Shown here: one piece after another, positions 24,572 to 38,515 of the stretch
How positions within the stretch are numbered: the stretch's first letter is position 1
Layout: each line of letters starts with the position of its first letter
Source of the DNA: Ooceraea biroi
Lineage: Eukaryota; Arthropoda; Insecta; Hymenoptera; Formicidae
Direction of reading: 5' to 3'
Length of the DNA stretch: 64,000 bases
Assembly: GCF_003672135.1 (NCBI RefSeq)
Contig: NC_039512.1
Span: 15,826,874-15,890,873 of the forward strand
Position numbers and translations under genes: made by a program
Notes under the pieces: generated by a model
Told to the model about the DNA's origin: nothing
What the model saw: only the letters and a program-made list of their open reading frames with translations
Databases searched by the model: none

Positions 24572-27500
24572 TTAAAGATCCATCGCATCGGTCCGCAACG
24601 TTTCGACAATCTTGCGATTGTCTTTTTCCTTTTTTTTCGCAGACGAAACATCGTTTTGCTCGTCTCCTTTCGCTTGATGAAACCTTCTACTTCGAGCTTC
24701 GACGTGCATTAATTTTGTTCAGTCACATCATGCCGCGTTGTGACGACGAAATGAGAAATTCGAGCTTCCTGCTCCTTTGAACAATCTCTCGGCGCGCGCT
24801 GTACAGTAATTTCGTTGCGTTTTGGCGGATTCCCGTTCTCGTCGAGGTAAAACGAGCGACAAATCCTCGCCGGTCCTCTCGCAGTGTTATAAAAGTATTC
24901 TTACGCGTATTTACGGACGGTACAGGATTAGAGCGCGTTTCTCCCGTTGCGTTCCTCGTACTACGACAATCCGCTTCTATCCGTCCCCTCGCCTTTTTTC
25001 GCGTCGCGGGGACGTAGCAAATTCTTTGTGTTTTCACCCTGAAACTCGAATTTCCCAAGGAACTCCTCCACCCGGAGAGATCATCCCCGTCCGCGGCTCT
25101 GTAGTGAATGAATGTGCTCACTCGCTGCAATATCCTCATCTGCTCAGGTGACGAAGATAAGCTGATGTTTCCAGTTCTCCGTGTCTTAAAGGAACCGCGA
25201 TCTCGCGTCGAGGATGGCGCAATGGTGCAACAACCACGCTGATAGACGCGTATCATCGTCGAGCTGCAAGATATCCTGGACTTTGTTTCAATTAAAACTT
25301 TGGTTCACTGACAATGAATGGGAAGAAAAACATAAAAGATACCTATAATTGGAAGTTCAAGCATTTTGAGGAAGATGATGACATTTGACATGAATTTTTG
25401 ATATGAAAAATATAAAATTAATCGAAGAATTTAATTAAATAAAGTCTGTGATATCATGAGGAGCTCGATTTCCTTCTTTTGCGTATCGAATCGCGTTTGC
25501 ACGATCGTCAACATTTATTGATACGTTTTACTAGCCTCCACGTGAACGGCTGGATTCTCGTGCAACCTGCTAGCTGGAAGATGTAAGAATTGTGGCATCA
25601 AAGAAATATAAAGTGATCTTAGAACGGTGTCGCGGAAATCTCAAGCGCATTTCTCAACTACTTGAGAATCGATCTTTTTGTTTCTTAAGGAAGCGCCGCG
25701 GGAGTTCTTTATTTCAATGATAAAAGACCGAAGCTTTCAGGTACGGATCTATATTATTCCCGACACTTGAATTTTTCAAGGAGACTAATGGTCACTTGAT
25801 GAACACAGACATAGGTGTGTTCGTGACAACGAAAACCGCGCACGCGCGATATCCTGAAAAGAATACTTTGTTATCCATTATATGAGGACTTTTATATTGT
25901 CATAGAGACGGTCATTTGGGAGAATTCAGGTCAAGATATTTGGTTAACTTCGTTCTCTCTTTAATGTTGCAAAAACTCGGAACGTTTCTCGCATCAGGAT
26001 TATGATGTGAGAAAATAATTCGCCACAATGTCATCCTTACGTATTTTTATATCGAATCCTCGCTCCATTTTGTCTTTATTTATAATATATTGAGTAAAAC
26101 CTATGCATCCGGCATTTATCAAAATTCTTTTTCGTAATATGAGTTGCGTTAGACTGTGTCTCCTAATCTAATTACCAAATTCTCATATATAAAAAATTTA
26201 ATACATAAATTATTTCTTGGTATGCTGGCATATTTTATATATTACATGAGCATTTCTTTAATGTTCTCGCGAGTCTCCTCATTAGACATATTTTCAACTT
26301 GCCAAGTATAATTTCGTATATTTCATATCACTTGTAACAAATACTGCAAATTACAACTGCCATGTAATCCACTGAAATGGATTCATTGTTTGTCTCATTA
26401 TACTTTGCAGTTTTAGCTTTTCTTGTACTTTTACTGTTTGCCTCATTCGTATCGTATTTCGTCTGTTTCTCTTCCCCACAAGAAAAACACCGCGATACAA
26501 CGAGACGCAAATAACGTCAGTAAATCTTATCTGTCGCATGGTTTTCGTTCGGCGTGTGCTCCGGGGATTCGCGAGATTATTTTGTCCCTGCCGTTTTCCG
26601 CGTTTATATTTCACCACGGTTTCTTTGTATAACGTATTTAATCTATATAATTCACGAGTAAACTTTCACAGAAACTTCTACGCATACCTCAAAGAGGATG
26701 CCTTATATAACTCTTTAATAAAAACAGATATTTTGTTGTAAAATTAATATTTTGTTGTTGGAAAAGATGAGAGATTTTGAACATTCTGTACATTGGAATG
26801 TTCTATGAAATATTAATTTGAAATTAACAATAAGTAATACAATACAACAAATAAATAATAATACTTATATGCCTGCTTTATACATGTTAGGTTTTTATTT
26901 GTTCATTTCATCATAATACATATGATTTAATATGTGCTTAGATGTGTGAATGACCTTTTACCGTTTCCGCAATTCGGCTCGTAACTCGCATGAAGAGACT
27001 CGAGTAATTTGAGTCGCTACGAAAATTAATCTCCGCTGCCTTGCATCTCCGTGTTAGGGTGTAACATGATAATCCCTTCACGCGTTCTCGGATTTGTAGG
27101 ATTAAATCGAAATTCTCGTTTTCTCCATCTTTGAGTAATAAAAGCGTATACTTGATACATCTTACCAAGTTTAACACGTATTTATAACACATAACGACAA
27201 TTTGTAAATTATTAATTAAAAAAAACTTATATATATATTTTTTACTTTTTAAATCACGAGTTTTTACATTGTTTTACGTATGTATGCATAATTAACAGCT
27301 TTTATTCCTCCGTATGAGTCCTATTGCCAGAATATCATTTGTAGCGTCATTGAGAAGTTATGTACTCACCATTATTCTAAATCAGATTTTATTGCGCAAG
27401 CCAGTACGTCAATATTGTACTTTATTATCGCGTAAGATAGTCCGATTATGCAAACGCGAAGATCGATATTCCTTCGTCGGTGCATGCATGTGGTGATGGG

Positions 27501-28557
27501 CAAACCAGCATGCACTATCACTTCCAAGGCGTGAATGACTTTAACCTGACGTTAATGGTTATATAAAACCACCTGTTGATAATTTTATATGTGTAGCCTA
27601 TATTTTTGCCTTTAGAGAACACATGTTTTTACATGAGAATTACCGCCTTGTACTTTGTCGGATTATTAATTACATATACATATAAATTCTCGGCGTATCT
27701 AATTAAAATATTTTTAAATGCGTTTAATTAATACAGAATTATAGATAATTGAGAAAAAGAAATTGATGCAAAAGCATCTCAACTTTAATACAAGAAATAA
27801 TTTTCGATATAATAATTCGATATGATATGTGGTATAATTTGTTTTTCTTTTTTGTTTTATTATATTATAATATTATAATCTTACAGATTATATTACATCT
27901 ATAATTAGAGATTATAATCTGTACACTGCTTTTCCTTTTTCTCTCATCAAAATGTAAGCATAAGCTAGCGTTATTTTAAATATGGAGAAAGTGTAGACAG
28001 AGATTCAGTGTACTCATGTCAGTTTTCTCACAATCACAAAAATCAGTAATGCCATATTTATAAAGGATTTTTCTCCTGTTTTTCTTTCAAGCATTCTTTC
28101 ATTCCTTCCACTCGAAACAAATTGCGAATTAGCACATTCCGTTTGGTATCATTATAGCAGTCGTGCGAGTGGTTGCTGGAGCTTCGCAAAGCGTGCTTGA
28201 TACCATGCTCGATAAATTCGCGATGGCTCGCTCGGTCTTTTATCCGCGCACGCTTCGGGACACGGACAAATTCCGATTCAGCGAAAAATCTGACATAATG
28301 GGCCGTGGGAGGCGATGCAAGCGCGGCACTCGGTGCACACTTGAGCGGATCTGGAGCGTCCGATACGGCACGATCGATTTGAAGGAGTCGGGGATAGAGA
28401 AGGGCGGTAACAGGAAGGTTACATATTTCTTGACGGGGGACGTGAGGCGGCTCTTCCGGGGGCTAAGGAGACAGTGAGAGGGTAAAACGGATACCGTTTG
28501 CGTAGTCGATATTTCTCCTTTGGTGAAGAAAACGAGTGAAGATTGTTGGCAAGATCG
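24572..28557. other. Non-coding, no gene recognised
   Basis: GC-richer to about 25250, then AT-rich. Opposing open frames at 24723-25256 (minus) and 24822-25151 (plus) cover each other and lack domains. The tract around 27855-27925 is a mix of AT palindromes. Frames at 28163-28477 (plus) and 28240-28635 (minus) also overlap each other and are unassigned. Confidence 0.5.
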
Positions 28558-28603
28558 GCGACGAGCTGTAAAAATCACAAATGGGATTTTTACATCTCGT
28601 CGC
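28558..28603. repeat. Short near-perfect hairpin
   Basis: A 19-bp arm (28558-28576, gcgacgagctgtaaaaatc) pairs with 28585-28603 at 18 of 19 positions, around an 8-base loop. It is too short for a typical insect pre-miRNA stem and the flanks do not extend the pairing. It could be a remnant of a palindromic repeat or a transcript hairpin. Confidence 0.6.
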
Positions 28604-29983
28604 TGTTTTAATATACGAACGGTAATATAATGCACGGGCTGAAGTTATTGCATTTTGATTTGAGCACCGTGTACCATGAGGCGAGATCCCTCGCCCCGTT
28701 GCATGTTGAATTTATCGGATGCTATTGACTATTGTCGAACCATAAACCAACTTTATGCCAACTTATACGAATGAAAATTTTCAATGAAAATATTGTTTAA
28801 TTATTATTTCGCTGATGATATTGTTTCTTGATTCTGCGAAAAGAAGAATGATTTATTAAGTTATTATGGTATATTATTAAAAATTATATGCTAGAATTTA
28901 TTATTATAATTTATTATTTTAACAAAGAAAAAAAGAGATATTATATATAATAATTATAAATTATTACGTATCATATATTCTCGATATAAGTCATATGTAA
29001 CAAGGAAATAATCGTACATTTCTTAATTTAATTATGACTTCCAGCATAATCTTATTCAGTCTATTACAGAATTTGTAATTTCACTTAAAGAAGCTTTGCG
29101 AGGATAAATGAACGAAATGAATAATAAACTCTTCGCGGAGTTATTGTTGAGGGTGTGAGCGCACGACGACCACTTTGCCGAAATGAGTAAAAATTATCAA
29201 GAATCTTTCGAGGAACCAGATAAGCCCTGAAAAATTGACTTTCGCGCAAAAAATGTTCGACGAAAAATTCACTTAGATAAGATCACTCGGATGGCGACAG
29301 CTCGCCGAATTAAGACGCGTTGAATGAGGTCGCTTTTCTCGTCGTGTCGTTTCTCATTACGGCATTAAGTCTCTTAGAACTCTTAGAACTGCGAGAATGC
29401 AGCCCTCGTACTTCCCATTTCTGTAGGATATAATTTTTCTTCTTTGTGAAATTCCCGGATATATCAAGGCTTCTTTAGAAAGCGTTCCTTTATCGCTAAG
29501 ATAACATGAAATATATCTCTTCCGAATTCAACGTTCTTTTATTCGTGATCAATGTAAATTAAATATGACGAAGGGAGAGTTCGTTTGCTTTTTACATTAT
29601 GTCAATATTGTCATTTAATCGACTGCATTTGTCGCAAAAAAGTAAACCTAATTACTTTAAATTTTAATTAAAAAGACACATTAATTCATAGATATAGCAT
29701 GGATATCATTGTAACACTTGCTTTTAACACTTGTTTTTAATGTTTGTCTCTTAGTGATTTAATTGTCAATTAAAATCGGTCTCTCTCCTTTGGATACAGT
29801 AACGCATAAAGGTGGAAATTCATTTATAGAAATATTGATTCTCTTTAGTATTTCCGTTTTCAATCCTGTTTTATATGTAAGCGAAACGTTATTTCTAATA
29901 TTTTACGTAATGTTCTCAGTCATATTTTCATTCAGTCTTCAAACAATTTTTTTCGAGCATTTTCAACGAAATTATTATTATTA
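28604..29983. other. Non-coding, AT-rich
   Basis: No gene recognised. The stretch at 28800-29000 is almost pure A/T with short ATTAT motifs. The 74-codon frame at 29763-29987 is AT-driven and ends in the ATT repeat. Confidence 0.5.
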
Positions 29984-30071
29984 TTGAGTTGTAATATTCG
30001 TCCCGTGTTTTTAAATATGATAATGTATTTAAAAATATTAAAAAACGGGACAAATATATGTTACAACTCAA
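29984..30071. repeat. 88-bp hairpin repeat, possible miniature MITE
   Basis: The ends ttgagttgtaa (29984-29994) and its inverse (30061-30071) are followed inward by a second paired block, cgtccc/gggac, and AT-rich arms. It also contains aaatatatgttacaac, closely similar to the arms of the hairpin at 52064-52169. No clear target duplication is visible. Confidence 0.5.
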
Positions 30072-33000
30072 CAGTGAGATTAAATCAAAAGATTGAATTA
30101 CATCCTCGGTCGAGATAACTCTGATATTTATAAACGGATTGACATTAATCTTTCACCTTTTTACAGAATATCATAGCATGCCCTTTTCATTCTCTGCATA
30201 CTTTACGCTTAATATTTATATGGAAAAATACGAATCGAATGTCGCAGAGGTTTCTTGTGCAAGATAAATCCTGATTTTAACAGCGATTGCGTTTCAAGCA
30301 GTTACTTCGTGATATAATAGTGGAACGCTAGAAATACCTATCATGCGCGCGTATTATCTTGTATTATCCCAAGCTGTTTTTAATAATAACATCTCGAGTG
30401 TCTTCTTCCCCCGTCGAGAGTGACGGGACGAATTACGACGACCGTAAAATGAGGAGATATTACCATAATCGCGATCTTCCGTCAACTTGTTCACGACGTA
30501 AAGTAATTTAAAGCTAGCACTTTGTACCGCGCGCGCTGTTCGACGTACCGAAACGAATGAGTTCTCACCCTCTGTTTTACGCTTTCGTTATACGATGACA
30601 CTCCGCTTCGTTTCCAGCATTTTATTGCTGATTCGATTATATCGTTACACGGTGTACTAAAATTTGCGATCTCATTTTAAATCGCGAGAGTGCCACCTTA
30701 ACTCTTGGAAAGATAGTCCTGAGTGGTCGATGCAATCGATGCACATAATATGACGTAACTGGATGTTTCATTACCATAATGATATAATATTCGGAGAGAA
30801 TAAATTCGCTCGTGTTTCAAAACACTCAACTTGACAGCAACGCATGCCTACAATTCTTCAGTCCTTATTCGAGCTTTGCTATTTAACAGATTTGGCATTA
30901 AACATTTACTTTATCGCTTGTGTGTGTGTGTATGTATGTGTAAATTTTTATAATAATAGTTATTTATAATATTATTCCTTCCTAATATTATTCCTAATTT
31001 ATCGAATGTCCTTATTTCGATTCCACGAAGAAACGAGAATAGCATGCTTCGCCGTTCGTAAAATCGAAACTCCGTTACATATGCAGGCAGCCGATGAGCA
31101 TATTTCTCTGTCGCATTCGTATCGATTCCATCGATAAATTTTAATTTATGACTTTGAAACATTAGAATGAACAAGAAATATTTGGCCAAATGGTACATTT
31201 ACAAAACCAAGTAATACAGTTGCATTTGACTCTATTTGACATCGTCAGATAGTTTCCTGTTGTTGAAATCGTCACAATCGTCGGAATAAATAATAAATGT
31301 AAACTTATCCTTTGTTAAAATATTGTATAGCTTTTCGATCTGTCATTAAATTCAATCAATTATTAATTGGCACTTAAATGTAATAGCATTAACGAAATCG
31401 ATTCTACCCCTCTGATGGGAGTGTAATGTGTTTGAAAGCACGTTTCATTATCGAAGTCAGCCCTACGAGCTGATTGTCGCTATACGATTAATGGATACTT
31501 CCAACAAGAATCGAATTTCTCTTGCATTATCGTTACGCCAGAGAGAAGGCTTGAAATTAAATTAATAATAATAACGCCAATAACAATAACGCATTAATAT
31601 TATTATTATAATAACGCATAATGCAGCATTTAAATGATAATAATTTTAATTCTAGTTACATTGCAAGATATCTAACAAATTAATTGCTAAACAAATCTTT
31701 TCGCGACTGTATTACGTGTTTGCGTTTTGGATATCAGTTTGAGTATTACTTATTATATCACAAGTTCCTGTCGCACTATTGCAGCTTTTTAATATTACGT
31801 AAAACTTTATCCAGCGTATCGACACGATAAAAAGTATCGTATCAGATTGCACATTGCGAGCTTTAACGTGCTATTTTAATTTATTGCTTCCCCATTATTT
31901 TGAGTCGCGAGCGTCGTGTCGCCAGGAAATAGAAAACGCAAGATTCGGAAAGGATATATCCTCGACTGAGAGATTAAAATGGGCTAACTCTCTTGCGGCT
32001 GCTAACCGGCGATTCGGTATACGTCGTTCGTTATATATCGCAGAAACGTTTATCTACCGCTGGCTCTTTTACCGCTCATTCTTTTTCCGTCTACGAGAGT
32101 GCTCATTTTCCTTTATCTGCTCTCCAGTTTCTTACGGAAGACTTCACGATGCGCATTATGGTCCTCTTGGGTAAGATATGCTCGCATAAAATGATGTCAA
32201 ACGGGCCGATTTATATAACTGCGCGTTCATACACAATTTATGCACACATGTCCATAATTTTAACCGAAATATTTAACGATTGTTATTACTAAAAAAGTTA
32301 GGTTTGAGAAAAATATCATAGGAAATATCGTGTCCGTAATACTTACTTTATCTAATGATTTATAATGCGGTAATACATTGTACAGGAAATTATAAATAAA
32401 ATTCAGAATAGAAATCTATTTATTTAATTTCATGTATAATAATTTATTATCGGAATTGTTAAAAATTTATGCACATACGCATACATATTGTACGTTTACA
32501 CATATACGTACACAGATACATTCGCAGATGTAATTCTGATATCTCGCGAATGTTCTCCCTGCATTATGCAGTAGAGAATATAAAATTACAAATGGAACTT
32601 CATCTGGAATTCTTCGTCGCGAATTGCGACTCGTGTAAAGTCGGTTTAAGGCACAGTAAGCTACCGATGCAAATCATATTCGCGTCCTGTAAATTAATGC
32701 GCATAACAGGACGCGTTAACCGGCGCATTTTCCCCGGGGATTAACACAGAGCCCTTCGCGTTCTCCATAAGAGAGATAAATTCGGAACCGTATGGAAAGG
32801 TGAGAGGGACAAGGAAAGGCCGAGAATACGAGTCCAAGTAATTCTAACCAACGATTAGTTGTACTCCGAAGCGAGAACGAAGGTAATGTGCGATTTTCGT
32901 CTCGATTAATTGTCCCTTCTGCTGAGCAATCAGTTACGTTATAAGTCGAGCGTTCACTTCGATGGAATTCCGAGAATACGGAATACTGTTTCGAGAATAC

Positions 33001-36000
33001 GGGCAGAAGTATCTCGCAATATAGTTGCGCGAGCCGACCTGCTCGAAATCATCGACCGCTGGCTGAACGTGCATTACAACGGAATTCCTGGTCGGGTTAG
33101 TCGGTTTCTTCCGTTTAAAATATCCGAACGTGGTAACTCTCCCAACATCGGTAGCTCTCTGACTATAACTATCGAAGACCCTCAACACGCTCGAGCGAAT
33201 CCTCATCCGAAAATACTCGTTATTGCGGTCTACGCAGTAGAGGGAGGAAGAGAGAGAGAGAGAGAGAGAGAGAATGCAACGCCAAAATTTCCAACTTCTC
33301 GAGTGATGTCTCTCGTTATGATAGTCTCTCCTTACGCAGATAATGATGCCGCAAGCTGCGTGCGTATCGTAAATTTTCCAATTAAACAACTTTGCAGCCT
33401 TCATTCGCTCCCCGTTAGTATCGCTGCCGTAATTTTGATCGCAAAAGCGCATTTGTGTTTTAAACAAAGAGACACGTTATGTCAAGCAGTTTTAAAAAGT
33501 AATTAAATTACGATAATTTCATTTAGAATCAATTTAATGTAAACAGCATAAATAAAAGAACATCACGATTTTGCAATCCATTGTGTTTCTCGTACTATTC
33601 TTGAATTTTTCTGAAATGTTAAGATGTAGTTGAAGTAATTAAAACTAATTTAAGATTTTTATATAAAAACACACTATATTTTACTACGGCGACAAGCAAA
33701 CTTTTTACATCATCAGTGTAATTTTACGTTACAAGAGGATGTTCTTAGTTGATGTGATATTTTTGGATATTTTAGAATATTGTTTGAGTGGAAGTAATGA
33801 AATAACCGATGCGCTAAAAAAATATTGGTTCAATCGGGCGATGTAAAGAGCACTCCACTGGGAAATAATGTGATAAAAAATGCGGCCGAGCACTCGGAGA
33901 TTGCTGGTATAGGTATTCAATTAATATGACGCGGACGAAAATTATTTCTCGACGTGTATCACTGTTCATTCGTGCGCGTAACCGAGAGAACGTGAGATAT
34001 TAATATATTTTTTTCAATTTGTCTTATAATATCCAATGCACGATTTGAATGCGGAGCAGTCGAGATTTAAAATATTCCATATGTTTTCATGTTGTTTAAT
34101 ACATCCCGGATTATGAACTGGAAATATTCATATTCCGAAACAAAATTAATAAATCTTTTTGTTTCATGTATCAATATCATTAACTTATGATTTAATTTAC
34201 TAATTGATATTATATTAATAGAGTATACAAAGAGATAGAGATTTGAAATAATGCAACATTTCAGGTAAAGTAAATCATTATTCTTTTGGAAACAAATATG
34301 CTTTATTTTTCAATTTGTACTTGTACCGTTTTGCATCTTCGCTTTTATATAAATTCCTTATTACATAATCATATTCATATTTCCGTTTCTTTTTTGCACC
34401 ATGTTATTCTTTTGTCGACAGAACTGCTTTGCTCCCTTTCCCATTTCGCATCGACAGTGTCATGAAACCGTGCGTTTCTCTTCTGATATAATCTCCATAC
34501 ACTTCCGCAGCGGTAGTTCTCTCGTTGTTTCCCTAACCGCCATGAACTTTGCTATCTAATTCACACGACCTGGCCGATACGTAAACTCAACACGACAGCC
34601 ATTTCTATTGTCACCCACTACCGCGTACCCGTTATTTAATACGATGTGGTTGCGGGACAACCGGTTCCCTTGTTGCTTCTAGAGTGGACACGATGCTGAT
34701 GAAATAACATAGCGTGAAGATACGTTGTGCGATAATACCATTAAAGCAACAGAACAAAGGGGTATGTTACAAGGAGGTGATAATTAATACATATATCTAT
34801 AAAGCACAAAAATGTTGCTGACACGTATTGGTTTAATTCTGCATACTTATATTTAATGTTGTTAATATTAAAAATCGATCAATATGCTGAAAAAGAAATA
34901 CTTAATAATGTTCAATCGCCAACAGAAGAAAAACAAGTTGAAAATGCATTAGATACACATTTACATTCTTACTGCAAGATTAATCTTCACAGATTTCTTC
35001 CATCTTCACCATACTCTTTTATTACAAACTTTGGAGTTTTATTCAAGTTATATGATTTTTATAACTCAAAGAATATAGTACTCTTCGGAACAGTTTCTGC
35101 ACAATATACATTCATCAAACTTCTTCTGATAAAAGAAAGCTATGAATGACGTGCTATTACAAACTATGTTGCTTACAAAGCAATAAATATATTTTGAGAT
35201 AAAAAAATTAAACTGGATTCGAGAGAGGAGATCAAATAAATGTTTGTAATGTTATGTTAGATGTTAAAAATCGCGATTATTAGAGAAGAGATTATTTCGT
35301 ATTGATACAAAGACAAAACGTCGTTTCCAATTAATAAGTTTACTTCATTATCAATACAGTTTTAAAATAATACTTTCAAACGCGCGTGCGTTATACGATA
35401 ACGACAAATAAAATATCGCTATAATTCCAATTTAAAATCCACAATGCTGGAAATTAATCCGCTCCCACTATCGCGCGCGTATTCTTCGGGGAGTTTGGGA
35501 AAACTAATTAACGCAGGAAACAATTAACCGCCACCAACACTACCGGCGCATTCACTGCTACAAACCGGACAAACAACGCGGTGGCAGCTGCCGCATTGTG
35601 TTTTATTGTGTAACGCGCACGAAACCTACTAGATTAATTCCATTCCCGGCGCACAAAATCCACGACGATGTAACGTTGTCATTCAGCGTCGCTACTAGAT
35701 GAAATCGATGCCATTGAATTTGTTCCCGAAGATCGATAGATATCCCGAATACTTTAATCCGACAAAACTCTCTTGTGAGAACTGTATGCGAAATCCAGCG
35801 ATATTTAAGGTCATCGCCGTCGTCTTGCGCTCTTCGGCACAATTGATAGGCGAGATTCGAAGGTGGCGAACGACGACGAGACGCGAGATCGAAATGAAAC
35901 GGGAACGTGCGATTGACATCGTTGTACGTTGTTGGAGAAAATCGGAAAACGCGTGGTACTCGAGAGACGAATTGGTGACGGAAGTCGAAAGGAAAGGAAG

Positions 36001-37265
36001 AAAAAGAGAGAGAGAGAGGGAGGGAGACGAAGGAATGAAATGAGAGAAAGAGATGGCGGAAGGCCAAAGGACGAAACTGATGAAGGTAACGTCGTCGAGG
36101 TGGTGTGGTCTGGGTAATTTCCGAGGACGAGATATAACGAAGTAAATCTCCTTCTGGACGGACGTGCTAATGAGACGGGGGGATAAAAGGAAGAGCTGAC
36201 GGTAAAAGAGGGGCAGTTGCTTGCCCGGATAAAAGAACGATAACTTCAAAGAATCTCGGGAATACCTGAGAGAAATCGTCGTATCGTTATTTTCGGTAAA
36301 TTCCCTAGAAAAAGAAAGAGGTGAGCGTTATCCATCTCTTTATTCGCCGCTAGAATAAAAGAGCTACATAATTAACGAATAAAGGACGCACGCGCCGATA
36401 AATATATAATTAAGAATCTAATTTTTATCTCATATTTTCATCTCTCACATATCAGTCCAGGAATAAATTTCCGAGTGCTGTCAGAGTAGAAGGGAGTAGA
36501 GAGTAGAGAAATATATTATTTAAAACGAGCTACGTATGTAAGGAAGATCGGTGCCCGAAGCAGTCATTGTGTGTCGATTAAGAATTTACTCGGGATGAAA
36601 ATTTGGGCATTTGTTCCTCCCGATGTTTCATCTCTCTTATCGTGAATGACGAGGGAAACGTGCCATCATTATTCAAACTCCAATAATAAATTCATACGGG
36701 GACAGAAACATTATTATTTCTCATGGGAACGGGCCGTTACATAACGCGTGCGTAATTACACTTTGAGGTGGTCGAACACCTCGATACAGTAAATGTCTCG
36801 GGTCACCAGCGGGAAAACAAATGATGTACATCAGTACAATGATGACGAGAGTATCGAGGAGAGGGCCTTTTAGCGACAGGGTCGGAATTGCGGCGACAAA
36901 AAAAGCCGTGCAAGAACAAAGCGCGGACTAATGATAAAAGGCAGTCGGGAAGGATGCTGCAGCAGAGTGCCGATGACTTCAAAGGCTGACGGAAGACCGT
37001 CTGGCTATCGAAAAGCTACAGAAGACCTCCGTTGTTCTCGTGCGCAGGTACCTCGGACCTTCGTCACCCTTTTTTCTCCATTCTGCTACCATCTTCATTC
37101 TTGCATCTCGGCAATTCCCTCTTGATCCATGACTCGTGCAAACTGGCTGCATACTGCGATCACATACGGCGAGAGAAACTTTTCTGTTGCACTTAATAGT
37201 CATTCTCCATCTATCTTTCTAATATAGAAAAAGTGATGTGACAAGATTAATAAACAACGTATCTA
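30072..37265. other. Non-coding with simple repeats, no gene recognised
   Basis: Contains a TG/TA-type stretch at 30918-30942, AAT/ATT triplet runs at about 31561-31620, a (GA)n tract at 33249-33273, and a polypurine tract at about 35988-36050. The frames at 32910-33506 (plus) and 32934-33467 (minus) oppose each other, and the plus one begins with TTG and crosses the GA repeat. The 97-codon ATG frame at 34856-35149 has no recognisable motif. Frames at 35603-36249 derive from the purine-rich strand. No exon could be supported. Confidence 0.5.
33249..33273. repeat. (GA)n microsatellite
   Basis: About twelve uninterrupted AG units, translated as alternating Arg-Glu in one overlapping frame. Confidence 0.9.
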
Positions 37266-38515
37266 TTAGGAGTGTGATTTAGTTTTGAGGGTTTTGCAAC
37301 AGATGGCTGTAGTGTCAGTTTGTTCCAATAGCTGTTTCCGATAACTGTTGTTTCTTACAGTGTTGACCATTATCCATGACATTTAGTAGCATTATAGCAA
37401 TAACAGTCGTGTTTATATCATCGTAAAAATGCAACTTCCGAAAGCTCTTTAGCATTTTCGACATGCATTGCTTTTGTTTTTTAATCAAAAGAAAACTGCG
37501 GCTGACGGTTATAGAATTCTTGTGGAAACTTATGGTGATTCTGCCCCATCAATTAAGACGTGTGAATACTGGTTTAGACGCTTTAAAAGTGGTCATATTG
37601 ATGTGAAGGACAAAGAACGCTCGGGACAACCAAGAAAGCTTGAAAATGCAGATTTCCAAGCATTATTGCACGAAAATCCAACACAATCCACTTCAGAACT
37701 TGCCAGAGCATTAAATGTTGATCGTACAACAGTTAGCAAACATTTACATGAAATGGGAAAAATTCAGAAAGAAGGGAAATGGGTTCGACATGAATTATCG
37801 GAAAGTGCCATTGCGAACCGGTTGAACATTTGCATTTCGTTGATCGCCAGGCAAAAAAAGAAGAGTCTTTTGTCTCGGATTGTTACTGGGGATGAAAAGT
37901 GGATCTATTTTGATAATCCGAAACGCAGAAAATCATGGGTGGATCCAGGCGAACCATCAACATCCACTCCGAGACGCAATATTGACGGTTCAAAAGTAAT
38001 GCTCTGTATTTGGTGGGATAGTGTACTATGAGCTGTTAATCCGCATGAGACTGTCACGGCTGATCGTTATCGACACCAATTATACAAGTTGAAGCAAGCA
38101 TTGGACCAAAAACGACCACCAATTGCGAGTAAAGGACGGAAAGTGATTCTTCTTCGTGACAACGCCCGACCTGACGTTGCGTTATCAGTGAAAGAAACAC
38201 TATTAGAGCTTGAATGGCAAGTCTTACCGCACCCTGCGTATTCTCCATGCGATTATTATTTGTTCCGGTCGATGCAACACGCTTTAGAGGATACACACTT
38301 TGATAATTTGGAAGAAGTGCGAAAATTCGTCGACGAATGGATCGACTGAAAAGAAGAGTGATTTTATCGTGGTGGAATCCATCTCTTGCCAGAAAGATGG
38401 GAAAAAGTTATAGAAAATGAAGGAAAATATTTTGATTAAGGTATTCATTCATTATCATATTTAAATACATGCGTTTTTGAGCAAAAAAACCCTCAAAACT
38501 AAATCACACCCCTAA
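37266..38515 (+). mobile_element. Mariner element D, 1250 bp, defective
   Basis: The TIRs are 30 bp with one mismatch at position 6 (37266-37295 and 38486-38515; left end ttaggagtgtgatttagttt). TA is duplicated at 37264-37265 and 38516-38517. Element E is an almost identical copy in the opposite orientation about 14.7 kb away with unrelated flanks. The protein remnant resembles Mos1/mauritiana-type transposases by recall (KKTAA, VDPG, YYELL, WEK and GKY motifs). Confidence 0.95.
37429..38439 (+). pseudogene. Mariner transposase, element D, multiply disabled
   Basis: Presumed start ATG 37429, end TAA 38437-38439. Lesions in order: TAG at 37450 (codon 8); an out-of-frame loss after IWWD near 38018-38022 that exposes TGA at 38030; a compensating single-base loss near 38036-38041 (elements D and E differ here); and in-frame TGA codons at 38347 and 38359. 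HTH and linker motifs, WVRHEL, and the Asp codons of GDEKW (37891), RDNARP (38158) and SPCDYY (38251) remain. Only 30 codons separate the last two because the four residues expected between SP and the (S/C)D pair (D-L-A-P in relatives) are missing. The same lesions occur in element E except for the compensating base. Confidence 0.93.

Noticed and set aside
23929..24780. Two frames sharing about 50 residues
   Set aside because: The identity comes from the two arms of the palindrome, not from duplicated genes.
24723..25256. 177-codon minus-strand frame
   Set aside because: Opposed by a 109-codon plus frame and Arg/Ser/Thr-rich composition from GC-rich DNA; no domain.
32910..33506. 198-codon frame on the plus strand with a 177-codon opposing frame
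   Set aside because: It starts with TTG, crosses a (GA)n repeat as Arg-Glu units, and is mirrored by an open frame on the other strand, typical of a stop-poor composition.
35603..36249. Opposing frames of up to 184 codons
   Set aside because: They derive from a purine-rich/pyrimidine-rich tract and overlap on both strands, with no domain.
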